Assembly: GCA_004329165.1 (NCBI GenBank)
Contig: CM014732.1
Coordinates: 3,509,597 to 3,573,596 of the forward strand
DNA from: Spatholobus suberectus
Taxonomy: Eukaryota > Streptophyta > Magnoliopsida > Fabales > Fabaceae
Direction: 5' to 3'
DNA: 64,000 nt
Made by a program: the position numbers and the translations under genes. The first letter of the stretch is position 1. Each line of letters opens with the position of its first letter. The notes below the pieces were generated by a model, which saw nothing but the letters and a program-made list of their open reading frames with translations, made no database searches and was not told the DNA's origin. Positions 50,601-61,811 of the stretch are shown piece after piece.

Positions 50601-51244
50601 ATTCTTTACACCCAACTGTTCTTAAATGTTTTTTTAACCAACGCAAACAGTGAGAAAGTCATGAATTCATTCAAACAGAAAAACAAACTAACTATAATAT
50701 CTAAAATTAATGAATAAAGTTTTGTTGTTAACAGTGAGATGAATATTAACCATTGGCACTAGGCCCACTGCTTTTGTTTCCTGTTATTAATCTGAAAATT
50801 GGTAAACCCTACGAATGGAACAAACACATGCTTTTGCTCAACCGCTATTTCTCTGCATGCTAGTAATTAAACTGTACGAAAGGAAGAGCCACATTTTTGC
50901 TCAAGCTACAGAAAAGAGCACTAAAGAGGATGCAAAGATTCCGTAAAGGCCTTCACTGTTCACTGTTCTACCACTGCAGATTCTTAATCAGAAATCTTGG
51001 ATTACACGTTGACATCATATCACAAAAAGGTCCAGATTTATTCACACGATCGATGGAATTTGATAATAGTTATATATGTGGCAGCAAGTTGCAAATTTCA
51101 AATTCGTCCACTAGTTGCCATTTTCATTTCGTACTCCACTGACAGCTTGCTACAACATTCAACAAAAGAGAGTTTCAACTTTCATCCTCAAACGTGCAGA
51201 GCAAAGTGAATTCCAAATAAAAGTAAATGAACAAATTGAACATA
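47691..51244. other. Intergenic AT-rich DNA upstream of (beyond) threonine aldolase
   Basis: No gene recognised. 50000-50290 contains repeated TTAGCAAATCCTA/TACGTTAGCAAG-type units in both orientations (foldback-like). 50780-51244 is balanced sequence just past the stop codon of the threonine aldolase gene and may include its 3' UTR; short frames there (50897-51209) are not supported. Confidence 0.45.
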
Positions 51245-54200
51245 TTATATTACACCGAACAAGAAGAGTAGGGTTAATGGATTCCTAGTCATCACCTCAA
51301 AGCACGACAAGGCGTACTGCACGTCACTTGCCGATATTTGGTGGTGGAACACAATTCTCAATCTGGGAGAAGTAAATATTGTCATCAGCATCATCTTGGC
51401 TATAATTAGCATTTTAATTGTCCATAAACTACTGTAACTTCTCATTTGGAAAGCCAGACATGCATTTCCAATGAGCACAATTTTCTTCTTCCTTTTATTA
51501 TAATAATATTATTACAATTGTAGGCCCATCCGTTAACTAGAAGTACATAAATTTTCCTTTGTGATTCCGCCAAAAAAAAACAAAACAACTCACACCCACA
51601 GGCAAATTGTCACCATAGGAAAAAGAACGCGCCCATCCCCCCGCCCCCAAAAAAATCCAATTAGTAAATAATATCACAACTTATGCAGAGTCACAATATA
51701 GAAGCCCGGGCAAAAATAATTAAAAGTTTTCATCAAAAAAAATAAATTTAATTAATTATAATTAATTAATTGCAGATTAAAAAAATACGTGCAAATAAGA
51801 CCTTGATGGACCCATTGGCATCAGAAGGATACCATAGTCTTCCAAGTCCTTGCATAGATTCGCTGCTGTAGTTCGTGAGCCCTCTTCAATTTCAACATAT
51901 ATCTGGTATCAAAGTTTTTATGTAAGTGATTTTTGTTAATAGTTGTTTCAAGCTAAGATAATTATCAAGTATCCACTCAAACCACTGCTTAAGGGACAGC
52001 CCTTAAGCAATGGCATGGAAATATGTAAACAATTTCAAGCAAAGCAATGGCGTGGAAATCAAGAGGAAATGGAAATATAGAATATCAACAAAGTACGTAA
52101 TTTGAGCAACAATAATGCAATTGTATAGGGACTCTACTAAATACTCACAATATTGGTTTCCACAGAAGAGGTATCCACTCTCAGTCCCTTAATTTCATTT
52201 AATCCATCTAAAAACAAAAGGAAAATTTTATATGAGAAAAGCAAGTGCAATTTAAAAAAAGAAAAAAAAAAGTTTGAAGGATGTATAAAATTGTAATTCT
52301 TCGAAATGATAAGGACTGCATGTATATGAATTACTTGAAATTATATGACATTTACCAGCCAAAAGTTTAGCTTTCTTGTGATCACTTTCTAGCTTTCCAA
52401 CATTTTCCTGTAAAGCAACAAGTGCAGCAGCACAAAGGATACCAACCTGCCTCATTCCACCACCTAAGGTTTTTCTGAGCCGTCTAGCCTAAAATAGCAG
52501 ATATACTAGACTTAGTATCAAGTTCTTTCAGAAAGAATATTGATCCTGTTATATTCCCCCAAAAGATTACCTTGGTGATAAAGCTAGTGGAACCAACAAT
52601 AACAGATCCAACTGGAGCACCCAGGCCTTTTGATACACATGCCTGATTCATACATTCAAAGGAATTGATCATAAGTTGGTTGGTTAGTTCGATTATTACA
52701 TAATAGGATATAGAAGTGACAAAGTTTGATTTGAATTGGGTAATGAAATTAGATTTCTAGAACTTCAATGAATAATGTTGGTAAACCCTACAAATGGTAA
52801 TGTTGTTTCTCTTCTTAAAGAAAGAATCTGAGTTAAACATGTTAAGAGTAGTTGTTAGATTATTTGTTAGAAAAATTGTTACCTCTAATAAGCTCTATAA
52901 ATAGAGCATTTACACACTTCAATTGTATCTTGTATTCAATTAATTACAGAATGATTTTCTATGGTACAACTCTTCTCTTATTTGAACCCTATGATGTGGT
53001 CACATCAAATGGGGGTTACTTGCATCTCTCAATTCTCTGATATGATATCAGAGCTACTGAGAATGAGAAATAAGAGAAGAGGAGTATCATAGAAAATCAC
53101 TCTATAATTGATTGAATAAAATATACAATAGAAGTGTGTAGGTGTTCTATTTATAGAGCTTATTAGAGGTAACAACTTTTCTAACAAACTACTCTTAACA
53201 AAACATAATTTTAGAAAACTTATTAAAAATAAAAGCAATCTTTTTAATAATAATAAAAATAACTTTTGCATAAATTAATTTTATAGGAGTTTTTTTTTTC
53301 TTTTTTTATTTGAAATTCCAAAATCTAATAACACATTACTCAACAATTTTTAACTTTAAATTAAAGTAACTTTTATGATTAAAAAATAAATAAATCAAAT
53401 GCTTCCTAAATCTTGAAAAATGTTCCTCTAAAATGAAATTGTTTCTAAAGTGATGAAATAAATTAACATGTATATGTCTTTAATTTGATCTAAAGTATAT
53501 TGTAACGCACTAATTATAATTTAAGCCTAGATACAATTTTATTTACTACTCACTTTAGAAATAGACTTACTTCAGAAGAGCCTTTCCATGAATCTTGTCA
53601 AAAGAGAGAGAGAGAGAAAAGAGAAACACACCGATACTGAATCAGCTGCTTGAACAAGCCTATCCACGGGGACACCTAGTGCCTGAAACACCAAGCTTTT
53701 CTGTCAAGAGTTGTTTGTACATGATAGCGCAAAGAATAAACAAAAAAAGTATATGATGAGGAACCAAAGGAACTGAAAGCAAGATTTACAATAAAAATAC
53801 ATGATGTTATTCCTGTATCTCCAACTGCAACAATAAGAAATTGCAATTAAAAAAAATCAAAGTACTCACTGGAAAAAACAAGAAATCTTCAATCAGGAAA
53901 TGGCACATTTATGTAGTTACTCAAATCAGAATCATTCGATAATGATTTAAAGATTTAAATTTCATTCTCAAAGTGCATATTAATTTGGTTGCACTTATTT
54001 TTAAGAAATAATTATGTATTTCGATCGATTGGTTTCTACTTGAGAGCTCGACCTTTTGAAAAATAACCAACTACTTCTAGAATTAAGTTGAACCAAACAT
54101 GCTCTAACAATTCGAGAGAAACGAGGAGAGCTAAAATGGTATTTTTATTGTATTCATCTAAACTGAAATCAAGATACAAGAGATAGTTTTATATAGCAGA

Positions 54201-57200
54201 CCCAGTAAGCAAAACAGCTAACTAACTATAACTCACTATTCTAACTGTATGATAACCAACTATAACTAACTACATACTGTGTAATACCCCCCCTCAAGCT
54301 GTGGATTGGTAGATATCAACCATCCTCAGCTGGGAAACAAACTTCTGAAAATGCTTGGGAAGCAAACTCTTGGTGAAAATGTCCACAATTTGGTCAGTGG
54401 TGTGGGGTGGTAACAGCCGCATTAACCCAGCAACACACTTTTCACGAACAATGTGACAGTCAATCTCAAGGTGTTTAGTTCGCTCATGGACAATAGGATT
54501 AGCTGCAATGTGTAAGGCACTTTGGTTGTCACAGTAAATCACGGATTGCTTGGAGCAAGTGATAGAGAGATCACGAAGGAGGAAATGTAACCACTGCAAC
54601 TCACAGGTAGTAGAGGCCAAGGCACGATACTCTGCTTCAGAGGATGATTTTGCAACAGTGGGCTGCTTCTTCGAGCGCCAACAGATGAGAGAGTCTCCTA
54701 AAAAGAAGCAATAACCAGTGACAGAACGACGAGTGTCCGGACAGCCCCCCCAATCTGCATCACTAAATCCTAGTAGTTGCAGTGTGGATGATCTAGGGAA
54801 GTAAAGACCTTTCCCAGGATTCCCTTTTAGGTAAAATTGGCTAAGCTGCTGAACAGCATGAGATATGTCAGGGCGCGTGGTGGTGAGGTATAAGAGGCGA
54901 CCAATAAGACGCCTATAGCTTGCTGCATCATGATAGGTGCCACTGTCATCTTGATGAAGCCTCAAGGTAGACTCAAACGGTGTACTAACAAGTTTGGCCA
55001 AGGATTCCAGCATCACACAAAAGATCAAGACAATATTGTCTTTGACACAAGGATATCCCTCTGGAAGATGAGCAACTTCCGAACCAAGAAAAAATTTGAG
55101 AACACCCAGATCTTTAATTCCAAATTGATGATCTAAAATCTGCTTAGTTGAAGTAATTAGTGCCATAGATTCCCAACAATGACGATATCATCTACATACA
55201 CAAGTAGTACAGTAACAGAGTTAGCTGTGTTGCGAACGAAGAGGGAATGATCAGCTGCAGCTTGATGAAAACCAAGCTGGATGAGTAAGCATGACAGCTT
55301 CTCATACCATTTACGACTGGCTTGTTTAAGTCCATACCTCCATATAGACATCCTCCTGTAAATCTCCATGAAGGAAAGCGTTATTGACATCCAACTGGTG
55401 AATGAACCAATTGTTAATGGATGCTAGGGCCAGAAGAACGCGAACTGTGGTTAGTTTTGCCACTGGAGCAAATGTATCAAAGTAGTCCACTCCTTCAGTT
55501 TGAGTACAACCTTTGGCCACTAATCGAGCCTTAAACCTCTCAATGGAACCATCCGCCTTTCTTTTAATTTTGTACACCCATTTGCTCCCAATTGGTACAA
55601 CACCAGGAAGTGAATCCATAATTTTCCAAGTTTGGTTTGCCTCTAGAGCTCTCAGTTCTGTCTGCATAGCATCGACCCAACATTGTTCTTTATTTGCTTC
55701 AGTGAATGAAGTTGGTTCTGTGAGGGTAGAGAGAGAGAGGGCATAAGCTTTGTGTTTGGGGGAAAGTGAGTTATATGAGAGATAGGAACTAAGGGGATAA
55801 AGGCAGTTAGGGGACTTGGAAGTGGTGGTAAGGCAGATATAGTCTTTTAAATAGGAGGTGCTTGCCTTTGCCTAGATGAATGTCTGGGCTAAAGTAAGTG
55901 GTGCTGGCTGTATAGAGTGGTGAATGGGAAGTGTCAATGGAAGAGGTTGGTTAGAAGTTTGTTCGGAGGTTTGGTTAGTGGGTGAAGGTGTTGTTTGCTG
56001 TGACTCAGTCTCCTCGGGTGATTGAAGCTCCATGGGTTGGTGGACTGAATCAGTATCCAAGTAACTCCAACTTGGTTGGGTGCTGGACTGAGAGAGGCAG
56101 GGGAAGACATGCTCATAGAAATGGGCATTCCTAGAGATAAGGATCTCTCTACTATGAACATCATAGCCAAGTATCCCTTGACACCTGCCTTGTATCCCAA
56201 AAAAGCACATTTACGGGCCCTGCTGTCAAATTTTCTTTTGTGGGTAGTGAGTGTGGAGATATAGCAAAGTGAGCCAAATACCTTTAGCGAAGACAGATCA
56301 GGCAGTTTACCAAATAGAACATGATAGGGAGACTTATTATCTAGAACTTGTGAAGGAACTCTATTCATCAAATATACAGCATGACTTACAGCATAGTTCC
56401 ACAAGAACTTGGGAAGTGAGGACTGCACCATGAGTGCCCTTGCGATATTTAGAATGGACTGATGTCTTCTCTCAACTCTACCATTTTGTTGTGGGGTTTC
56501 AGTGCAGCTAGTCTGATGGAGAATACCCTTAGAGCCATAATAGTCTGATAGAATAAATTCTGGACCATTGTCTGTCCTATTGCATTTTACATTTTCATCA
56601 AATTATCTTTCCACCATAGAGACAAAATTCTTTAATTGTAATTGAACCTCAAACTTTCCTTTTAACATCACAATCCAAGTAAACCTACTATAGTCATCTA
56701 CTATGGTCAAAAAGTACCTGTGATTGTGGATAGAACCTACTGAATATGGCCCCCAAATGTCCATGTGGATTAAAGCAAAGGCTTGAGTTGCCCTGCTGTT
56801 ACTGATCGCATAAGGAAGTTTTCTTTGCTTTGCAAAATGGCAGATATCACAAACAACATTTTTATTTATATGAATATAGCTAAAGTCTTTACACAAATTA
56901 ACCAATCTACTGGCCGAAAGGTGGCCAAGTCTGAAATGCCACAATGCTGAATCAGAAATACAATTCGAAGTTGAAACAACATTACTAACAATGCCCCTTA
57001 CATCATTCAAAATGTCTAAGTAATACAAGCCATTCTTGACTTTACCCGAACCAATCTTCTTCATAGCACAATCCTGAATTAAACACATTCTGTCAGCAAA
57101 AGTGAAAACACACTTTGCTGTCTTAATCAACTTTGATATAGAAATGAGATTGAAATTAAATTGTGGCAAATATAAAGCATCTTCAAGGATCAAAGAGTCT

Positions 57201-59681
57201 ACGATTTGAACTTGGCCAGCAGTGTTAGCAATTACCACATTCCCATTTGGTAATTTGACAGTTAAAGGAGGTATTTTATGGTGTGATCGAAACCAACTCA
57301 TGTGTGTGCAGATGTGGTCTATAGCACCAGAATCTATAACCCACTCATGACTGTTTCTATAAGAACTACATGAATAAGCATGTATCATACCTTCATTCTC
57401 TTTTGATGTGAAACCCTCTCCTGTGGTCTTCGAGTTGCACACTTGATTGACATTATGAACATTCCGAGAATCATTTACTGAAGTTTGTAATCCTGTTTTC
57501 TGTAGCAAGCCAATGAGAGTTCTGAGTTCCTCATCATTAAGTCTTGAAGTAACGGATCGATCAACAGATTCAATCTCCACTTTTGTACCATTTTCATCTT
57601 CGTTGGAAACATTGTTAATTGTTGAACCACCACCTTTAAACTTCCAACCAGGTGGATACCCATGTTTCTTAAAACACACTTCAACTGTGTGATTCGTTCT
57701 TCCACAGTATGTACACTGATTTCTGCTGGATGAATATGACTTTCCTTTATTGGTATACCTTTTTCCATCTGTCAAGTTTACTGCAGAATGAATCTCCTCA
57801 ACAGGAACAAGGGCATTTTGCCTCTCATGTTGTAGAACCTTAGAAAACACTTTGTTTATAGGCGGTAAAGGGTTTATGAGTAAAATTTGCGACTTCACCA
57901 TAGCAAATCCATCGTTCAAACCTACAAGAAACCTTATTATATGATCTTGTTCTCTGTAGATCTTCATATCTGTTGAAGCTTCACACGTACACTTCACAGG
58001 ACATCTACATGCTCGTATAGGTCTGTAGTGATCGAACTCTTCCCACAGCACAGTGAGTTCATTAAAATATTGAGTGACTGAAAGAGAATTTTGTTTGAAA
58101 GAATATAGTTCTTCTTGAATTTCAGAAATTCTCACCAAGTCAGCCTGCAAAAATCTTTCTTGCAAATTCCTCCAAGTGTCAGAAGCAAGATCCGTATAGG
58201 CAATGCTCTCTGAAATTGAACTCGAAACAGAATTCATAATCCAAGAAAGTACCAGATTGTTGCATCTTTCCCACACGTCATAGATTGGGTCGAATCTATC
58301 AGGTTTTTCAATACTTCCGTCAACGAATTTCTGCTTGTTCTTTGATATCAAAGCTCGCTGCATTGCACGTGCCCATTTGTGGTAATTCGTTCTAGTTAAT
58401 GGAGAGGAGACGATTGATGTTGCTGGGTTCTCATTCGGATGAACATAATAGGGATTCATCGGGTCTTGAATTGGATTCACAGAAACAAAGGGTGAACTTG
58501 GATTCACATTATTCCGAGGCATATCGACGGTTTGCACAGTAGAGCTCCAGGGGGAGCTCTGATACCATCTAATAATTCGAGAGAAAGGAGGAGAGCTAAA
58601 ATGGTATTTTTATTGTATTCATCTAAACTGAAATCAAGATACAAGAGATAGTTTTATATAGCAGAACCAGTAAGCAAAACAGCTAACTAACTATAACTCA
58701 CTATTCTAACTGTATGATAACCAACTATAACTAACTAACCAACTATAACTAACTACATACTGTGTAATACATGCTATAAAAATAACCAATTCTTTCATGG
58801 AGGTCTTTTGCTGACAGAATTTATTTACACAAGTATATGTATTCATGGAGCATAGTAGAATGAAGATCTATCTTACCTTTCATTATTGGAGATCTTAGGC
58901 TGAAATATCTTACTCACACACGTGTAAGTATTCAGCTAGGTGCATTTCAGGCACAAATTTATCTTTGCAGTGATTTTACTAAGGATTTTGATCAAATCAT
59001 AAGTAGACATCAAATTTACTTACAACTGATGCATTAAATATACGGGCTCCATCAATGTGAAGCTTCAATCCATGCTTTTTGGCAACCTCTCCTACTCTCT
59101 CTGTATATTCAACTGAAAGACATCTGCCACCAGAGCTGCATTCAGGAAAAAATACCAATCATTCATACTGCTTCTGTACATGATATTTTAACCAATTAAT
59201 GTATTATGTAGAAAATTTTGAACAGAATAATTGCTTACTTTCCATGAGTGTTTTCCAAGCAAATAAGCCTTGTGGTTGGATATACTAGCTCTCCCTTTGG
59301 ATCTCTGATTGCAGCCTCAATCAAATCAATGTCCATGGTTCCATCTTCATTGTTTTTAACTGTTCTTGGATGCACCCCTCCAATGGTTGCAATGCCTCCA
59401 TTCTCATAAATGTGTATGTGTGAATTGTCTCCTAGAATAACTTCACTTCCCCTTATGTCACAATGCACAAGCACGGATATAAGGTTGGCCATAGTGCCTG
59501 ATGGAACAAAAAGAGCAGCTTCCTTTCCCAATATCTTTGCTATCTCTGTCTCTAAGCGAAAACAGGATGGGTCATGGCCAAGAACATCGTCATCAACCTC
59601 AGCACTCGCCATGGCAGCTCGCATTGCTTCAGTTGGCTTTGTCACTGTATCTGACCGAAGATCCACCATCCTAGGTACCAT
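51245..59681 (-). CDS. THA1: Low-specificity L-threonine aldolase (eight exons, complete)
   Basis: Exons in gene order: 59239-59681, 59024-59135, 53632-53682, 52571-52642, 52356-52488, 52149-52207, 51802-51902, 51245-51362; all GT-AG and in phase, giving 362 aa (Arabidopsis homologue about 358). It cleaves L-threonine (and allo-threonine) to glycine and acetaldehyde using pyridoxal phosphate. Visible landmarks: DLRSDTVTKPT at the start, GTMANLISVLVHCDIRGSEV, ENTHGNSGGRC across the first junction, HIDGARIFNA (Asp176, Arg179 contact the cofactor), SKGLGAPVGSVIVG with the cofactor lysine Lys207, and RLRIVFHHQISASDVQYALS near the end. No targeting peptide is seen, so it is likely cytosolic. Intron 2 (5.3 kb) holds a copia element and intron 3 an inverted LTR pair, yet no coding base is lost. 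The last 15 residues (MTRNPLTLLFLFGVI) are unusually hydrophobic for the family. Confidence 0.95.
52840..53200. mobile_element. Inverted LTR pair in threonine aldolase intron 3
   Basis: Two copies of an LTR-like sequence face each other: plus strand from 52840 (TGTTAAGAGTAGTTGTTAG, TCTATAAATAGAGCA, ATTCAATTAATTACAGA) and minus strand from 53200 (TGTTAAGAGTAGTTTGTTAG, TCTATAAATAGAACA, ATTCAATCAATTATAGA). Each has TG at its outer end and a TATAAATAG box. The centre (53031-53049) is a perfect short palindrome CTCTGATATGATATCAGAG containing ATATCAGAGC, close to the copia tRNA-Met primer site. Outside lie perfect 5-bp duplications AAACA (52835-52839, 53201-53205), so the structure inserted as a unit. 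The left arm has about 45 extra bases near the centre. Confidence 0.75.
54104..54287 (-). repeat. 3' LTR of the copia element
   Basis: 184 bp. It differs from the 5' LTR by three substitutions and lacks one copy of an 18-bp unit (AACCAACTATAACTAACT) that is doubled in the 5' LTR. Confidence 0.9.
54294..55667 (-). pseudogene. Copia reverse transcriptase and RNase H, frameshifted
   Basis: Three overlapping frames together cover the domain order: 55326-55667 (start of RT: WVYKIKRKADGSIERFKARL and the QLDVNNAFLHGDL stretch), 55157-55390 (GLKQASRKWYEKL and the catalytic YVDDIVIVG), and 54294-55166 (RT end, then RNase H: DADWGGCPDTRRSVTGYC, SSSEAEYRALA, YCDNQSALHIAANPIVHERT). In the family these copy the element RNA into DNA and degrade the template. 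The frame changes near 55390-55326 and 55166-55157 break the polyprotein. Confidence 0.9.
55872..56600 (-). pseudogene. Copia integrase C-terminal half, broken
   Basis: After an in-frame stop near 56603 the same protein continues with integrase sequence (DNGPEF, then PQQNGRVERRHQSILNIARA, LWNYAVSHAVYLMNRVPS). A frameshift near 56180 moves the reading to another frame (GYDVHSREILISRNAHFYE), and a Ser/Gln/Thr-rich linker follows. Integrase would insert the cDNA into the chromosome; here the chain is split twice. Confidence 0.85.
56603..58537 (-). CDS. Copia Gag-protease-integrase frame (644 codons, truncated)
   Basis: An open frame on the minus strand starting MQTVDMPRNN. Gag region about residues 1-310 with LTRTNYHKWARAMQRAL and LVLSWIMNSVS; a CCHC zinc knuckle CTYCGRTNHTVEVC at about 275-288; protease with the DSG triad in EWVIDSGAIDHICTH at about 405; pre-integrase HHCC motif (WHFRLGHLSASRLV ... 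CDICHFAKQRK) at about 535-580; and the integrase core start (HMDIWGPYSVGS, YFLTIVDDYSRFTWI). It stops within the integrase at an apparent nonsense codon. Gag coats element RNA and the protease processes the polyprotein. The start follows shortly after the primer site. Confidence 0.93.
   Translation of the reverse strand: MQTVDMPRNNVNPSSPFVSVNPIQDPMNPYYVHPNENPATSIVSSPLTRTNYHKWARAMQRALISKNKQKFVDGSIEKPDRFDPIYDVWERCNNLVLSWIMNSVSSSISESIAYTDLASDTWRNLQERFLQADLVRISEIQEELYSFKQNSLSVTQYFNELTVLWEEFDHYRPIRACRCPVKCTCEASTDMKIYREQDHIIRFLVGLNDGFAMVKSQILLINPLPPINKVFSKVLQHERQNALVPVEEIHSAVNLTDGKRYTNKGKSYSSSRNQCTYCGRTNHTVEVCFKKHGYPPGWKFKGGGSTINNVSNEDENGTKVEIESVDRSVTSRLNDEELRTLIGLLQKTGLQTSVNDSRNVHNVNQVCNSKTTGEGFTSKENEGMIHAYSCSSYRNSHEWVIDSGAIDHICTHMSWFRSHHKIPPLTVKLPNGNVVIANTAGQVQIVDSLILEDALYLPQFNFNLISISKLIKTAKCVFTFADRMCLIQDCAMKKIGSGKVKNGLYYLDILNDVRGIVSNVVSTSNCISDSALWHFRLGHLSASRLVNLCKDFSYIHINKNVVCDICHFAKQRKLPYAISNSRATQAFALIHMDIWGPYSVGSIHNHRYFLTIVDDYSRFTWIVMLKGKFEVQLQLKNFVSMVER
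58569..58770 (-). repeat. 5' LTR of the copia element
   Basis: 202 bp, the same as the 3' LTR except three substitutions and an extra tandem copy of the 18-bp unit. The tRNA-Met primer site lies directly inside it. Confidence 0.9.
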
Positions 59682-60860
59682 TTTCTATACCACCAAAACA
59701 GGCCAAAAAGTAAATGTTAATGTGCCATTCTCACCATTTGCATTTAGTACCGTACTAGAAACACCAAATCAAATCAGCAATTTTACACAAATTAATGCTT
59801 ACGGTGACTTTTCTTTTTTTTTCAACCATTGTTGGATTCAAATTCCATAATTACTAGACAGTGTTTTTGGGCGGGGAAGGGGTCGTAAAAAGGAAAATCC
59901 CAAGTTCCCTATGGTACACTACAAATGATCTTGAAATAGTCTGTGGGCTTATTTGGATAAAGTTTTTTAAAAGCACTTATAAAAAAAAAAATAAGAAGGA
60001 ATAACAAAGAAAACTTCTTTATAAATTAAAATTAACTTGTGTATAAGTTAATTTGTACAAGTTCTTTTATATTAATTTTTTTAGAAGCTAATTTTTAATT
60101 TATACATAAACTAATTTTAATTTATGGAAAAGTTTTTTTTTTTATAAGTGTTTTTGAAGAAATTTATCCAAACAAATATTGAATTTCAATAAATAAAATG
60201 GGAAAAATAGAGCATTTACATGATCAAGCTCCTCATTGAATTCAAGTTGGATCAAAATTTCATAAAAATGAAATACTTTTTCACAATAAGGTTGAACGAA
60301 CAGGCATGTTCAACAAAATATCTGAAGCAGAATTATTGCCCAGTTTCCAATTTACTAAAGCCTCTCATGGTGATACATAAGCTAATTACTATCAATTTAA
60401 TTAACACCAACAAAAATCATAGGAAAATATATGAACACACATATATATCCGCAAAGAACATGAAACAATCAAGGCAACCATTACGATCAAGATTGTAGAA
60501 TTTTGTACTATGGTTTTTAGTTTGTGAAGCCCAAAATCATACAGGTTAAAAAGATGGAGTTAATGCTCTCTTTTTCCATCATACAGAATCAGTGGCAGAG
60601 AAAGGAACAGAGTCAATTCAGAAGTTTCAGGGGAATTAATTACCTAGATACTCCAGCAAGATTGCAAGTAACCCAAGTATAGTATGATTGAGGCAGCTGT
60701 ATCTGTAGTACACACTTATTCCAAGAACTTTGTACTGAATTGCATGTGATGCTTCATGAGGAGGATGGGAACAAATGAGTTTAATTACTATGATAATCTG
60801 AGGAAGAAGAAAGGAATCATGGAATCATACTGTTCTTTCGCTCATTTTAAGATTGCAACG
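59682..60860 (-). promoter_or_regulatory. Threonine aldolase 5' leader with probable UTR intron
   Basis: A good acceptor (GTATAG before AAAATGG, base 59685) sits three bases before the start codon. A good donor (TATCTAG then GTAATT) sits at 60643, suggesting a 5' UTR intron of about 959 bp (59685-60643) and a non-coding first exon from 60644 to roughly 60800. This is read from splice signals only; the transcription start is unknown. A MITE (59951-60173) lies in the proposed intron. Confidence 0.45.
59951..60173. mobile_element. MITE with TTTGGATAAA termini
   Basis: Left end TATTTGGATAAAGTTTTTTA then AAGCACTTATAAAAA. Right end on the other strand TGTTTGGATAAATTTCTTCA then AAAACACTTATAAAAA. 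About 220 bp, AT-rich interior. Same family as 5877-6107. Confidence 0.7.
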
Positions 60861-61523
60861 AAAATGGAGTGACAGCAACCGATGGATAATTAAGTTTTTG
60901 TTTTTATTATTATATTGTCAAGTTGTAAACCACAGTGCAGTTTCAATGCATTTCTCCACCAACCATTGGTCTGTCTTATTCATTTGTCATTTTCCTTTCC
61001 CCATTACGACCACGAATAAAATTAATAGTCTATCCGCTAGTCTTATTGTATAATAGATGGTTTGTCTCTATGCTTCTTAGTTTTTCAGTGTTAATATAAC
61101 ACTTCACGCTCAATTTTATATATGATAGCATTAGCATATTTCTTATTTATAATAATTAATATATTTATAAAATTTAACGGTAAAAATATTGTCATATATA
61201 GAATTTATCATGAATATAAATCTGAATATATTATCAACACATACTATATTATGATATCAAATTCATGAAAGTCTCATTAAATAAAGTGTGAATATAAATT
61301 ATTTATTGAGACTTGATATTTATAAAACTCGGTCGTTCCATTTACACTTTTTAACGTAAAATATTATAATCTCGTATTAACTATTCTTCGTGTATAAACT
61401 CGGTCGTTTCATTAATAAAATAGAGCAAACTATTAACAATATCATCTCACAGCTTGACAATGAAGCCTTGAAGATATTAACCAAAATAAAGTAAATCATT
61501 CATATATGAAAACATTAAACATT
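60861..61523. other. Intergenic, no gene recognised
   Basis: AT-rich sequence between the threonine aldolase leader and the gene-capture element. ACTCGGTCGTT occurs twice (about 61328 and 61397) as a short repeat. Confidence 0.45.
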
Positions 61524-61541
61524 AGTAACCAAAATAAAGTA

Positions 61542-61728
61542 TGTACATATAGCAAATACTTGTCCGTAACTAACTAATAGCTAGGCATAACAAGAGCCTA
61601 CAATTTCGGGATTTTTTTTCTCAAATTGCAGCAACAAACCATAACCGATTCTAATTGTCATTCCTATAATACCCGTATTGCAATATGTATCCCTTTATCC
61701 ACTTAGGCCTTAGACTTGGCTCATAGCA
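61542..61728 (-). repeat. Downstream LTR-like direct repeat
   Basis: Shares GTGGATAAAGGGATACATAT, TGCAATA, GGGTATTATAGGAATGA and TAGGCTCTTGTTATGCCTAG with 62571-62746 in the same orientation, about 1.02 kb apart. Confidence 0.7.
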
Positions 61729-61811
61729 TTTCCATCCCTCTTGACAAGCACCTTGTCCCAAAGGTGTAAAGATGACCAGGCTACCAAAGGGGCACCCACT
61801 CTCCTCATGAG

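Larger units (their letters stand above)
54104..58770 (-). mobile_element. Ty1/copia retrotransposon in threonine aldolase intron 2
   Basis: A nearly full-length 4,667-bp element in the same orientation as the gene. Parts in element order: 5' LTR 58569-58770, primer site with TGGTATCAGAGC (initiator tRNA-Met) at about 58556-58567, gag-protease-integrase frame, reverse transcriptase/RNase H frames, polypurine tract at about 54288-54298, 3' LTR 54104-54287. Flanking ATGCT at 54099-54103 and 58771-58775 is the 5-bp target duplication (CATGC shifted by one base fits equally). LTR ends are not the usual TG...CA. Coding is interrupted by stops and frameshifts, so this copy is unlikely to move on its own. 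Confidence 0.95.

Noticed and set aside
51245..59681. Threonine aldolase as a pseudogene broken by the retrotransposon
   Set aside because: All eight exons are present, in phase, with GT-AG borders and the cofactor lysine. The insertions lie wholly in introns.
59235..59681. A separate 148-aa threonine aldolase-like protein ending in ENTHGK
   Set aside because: The last residue and stop come from reading through a splice donor (AAA then GTAAGC). The next exon continues the conserved sequence.
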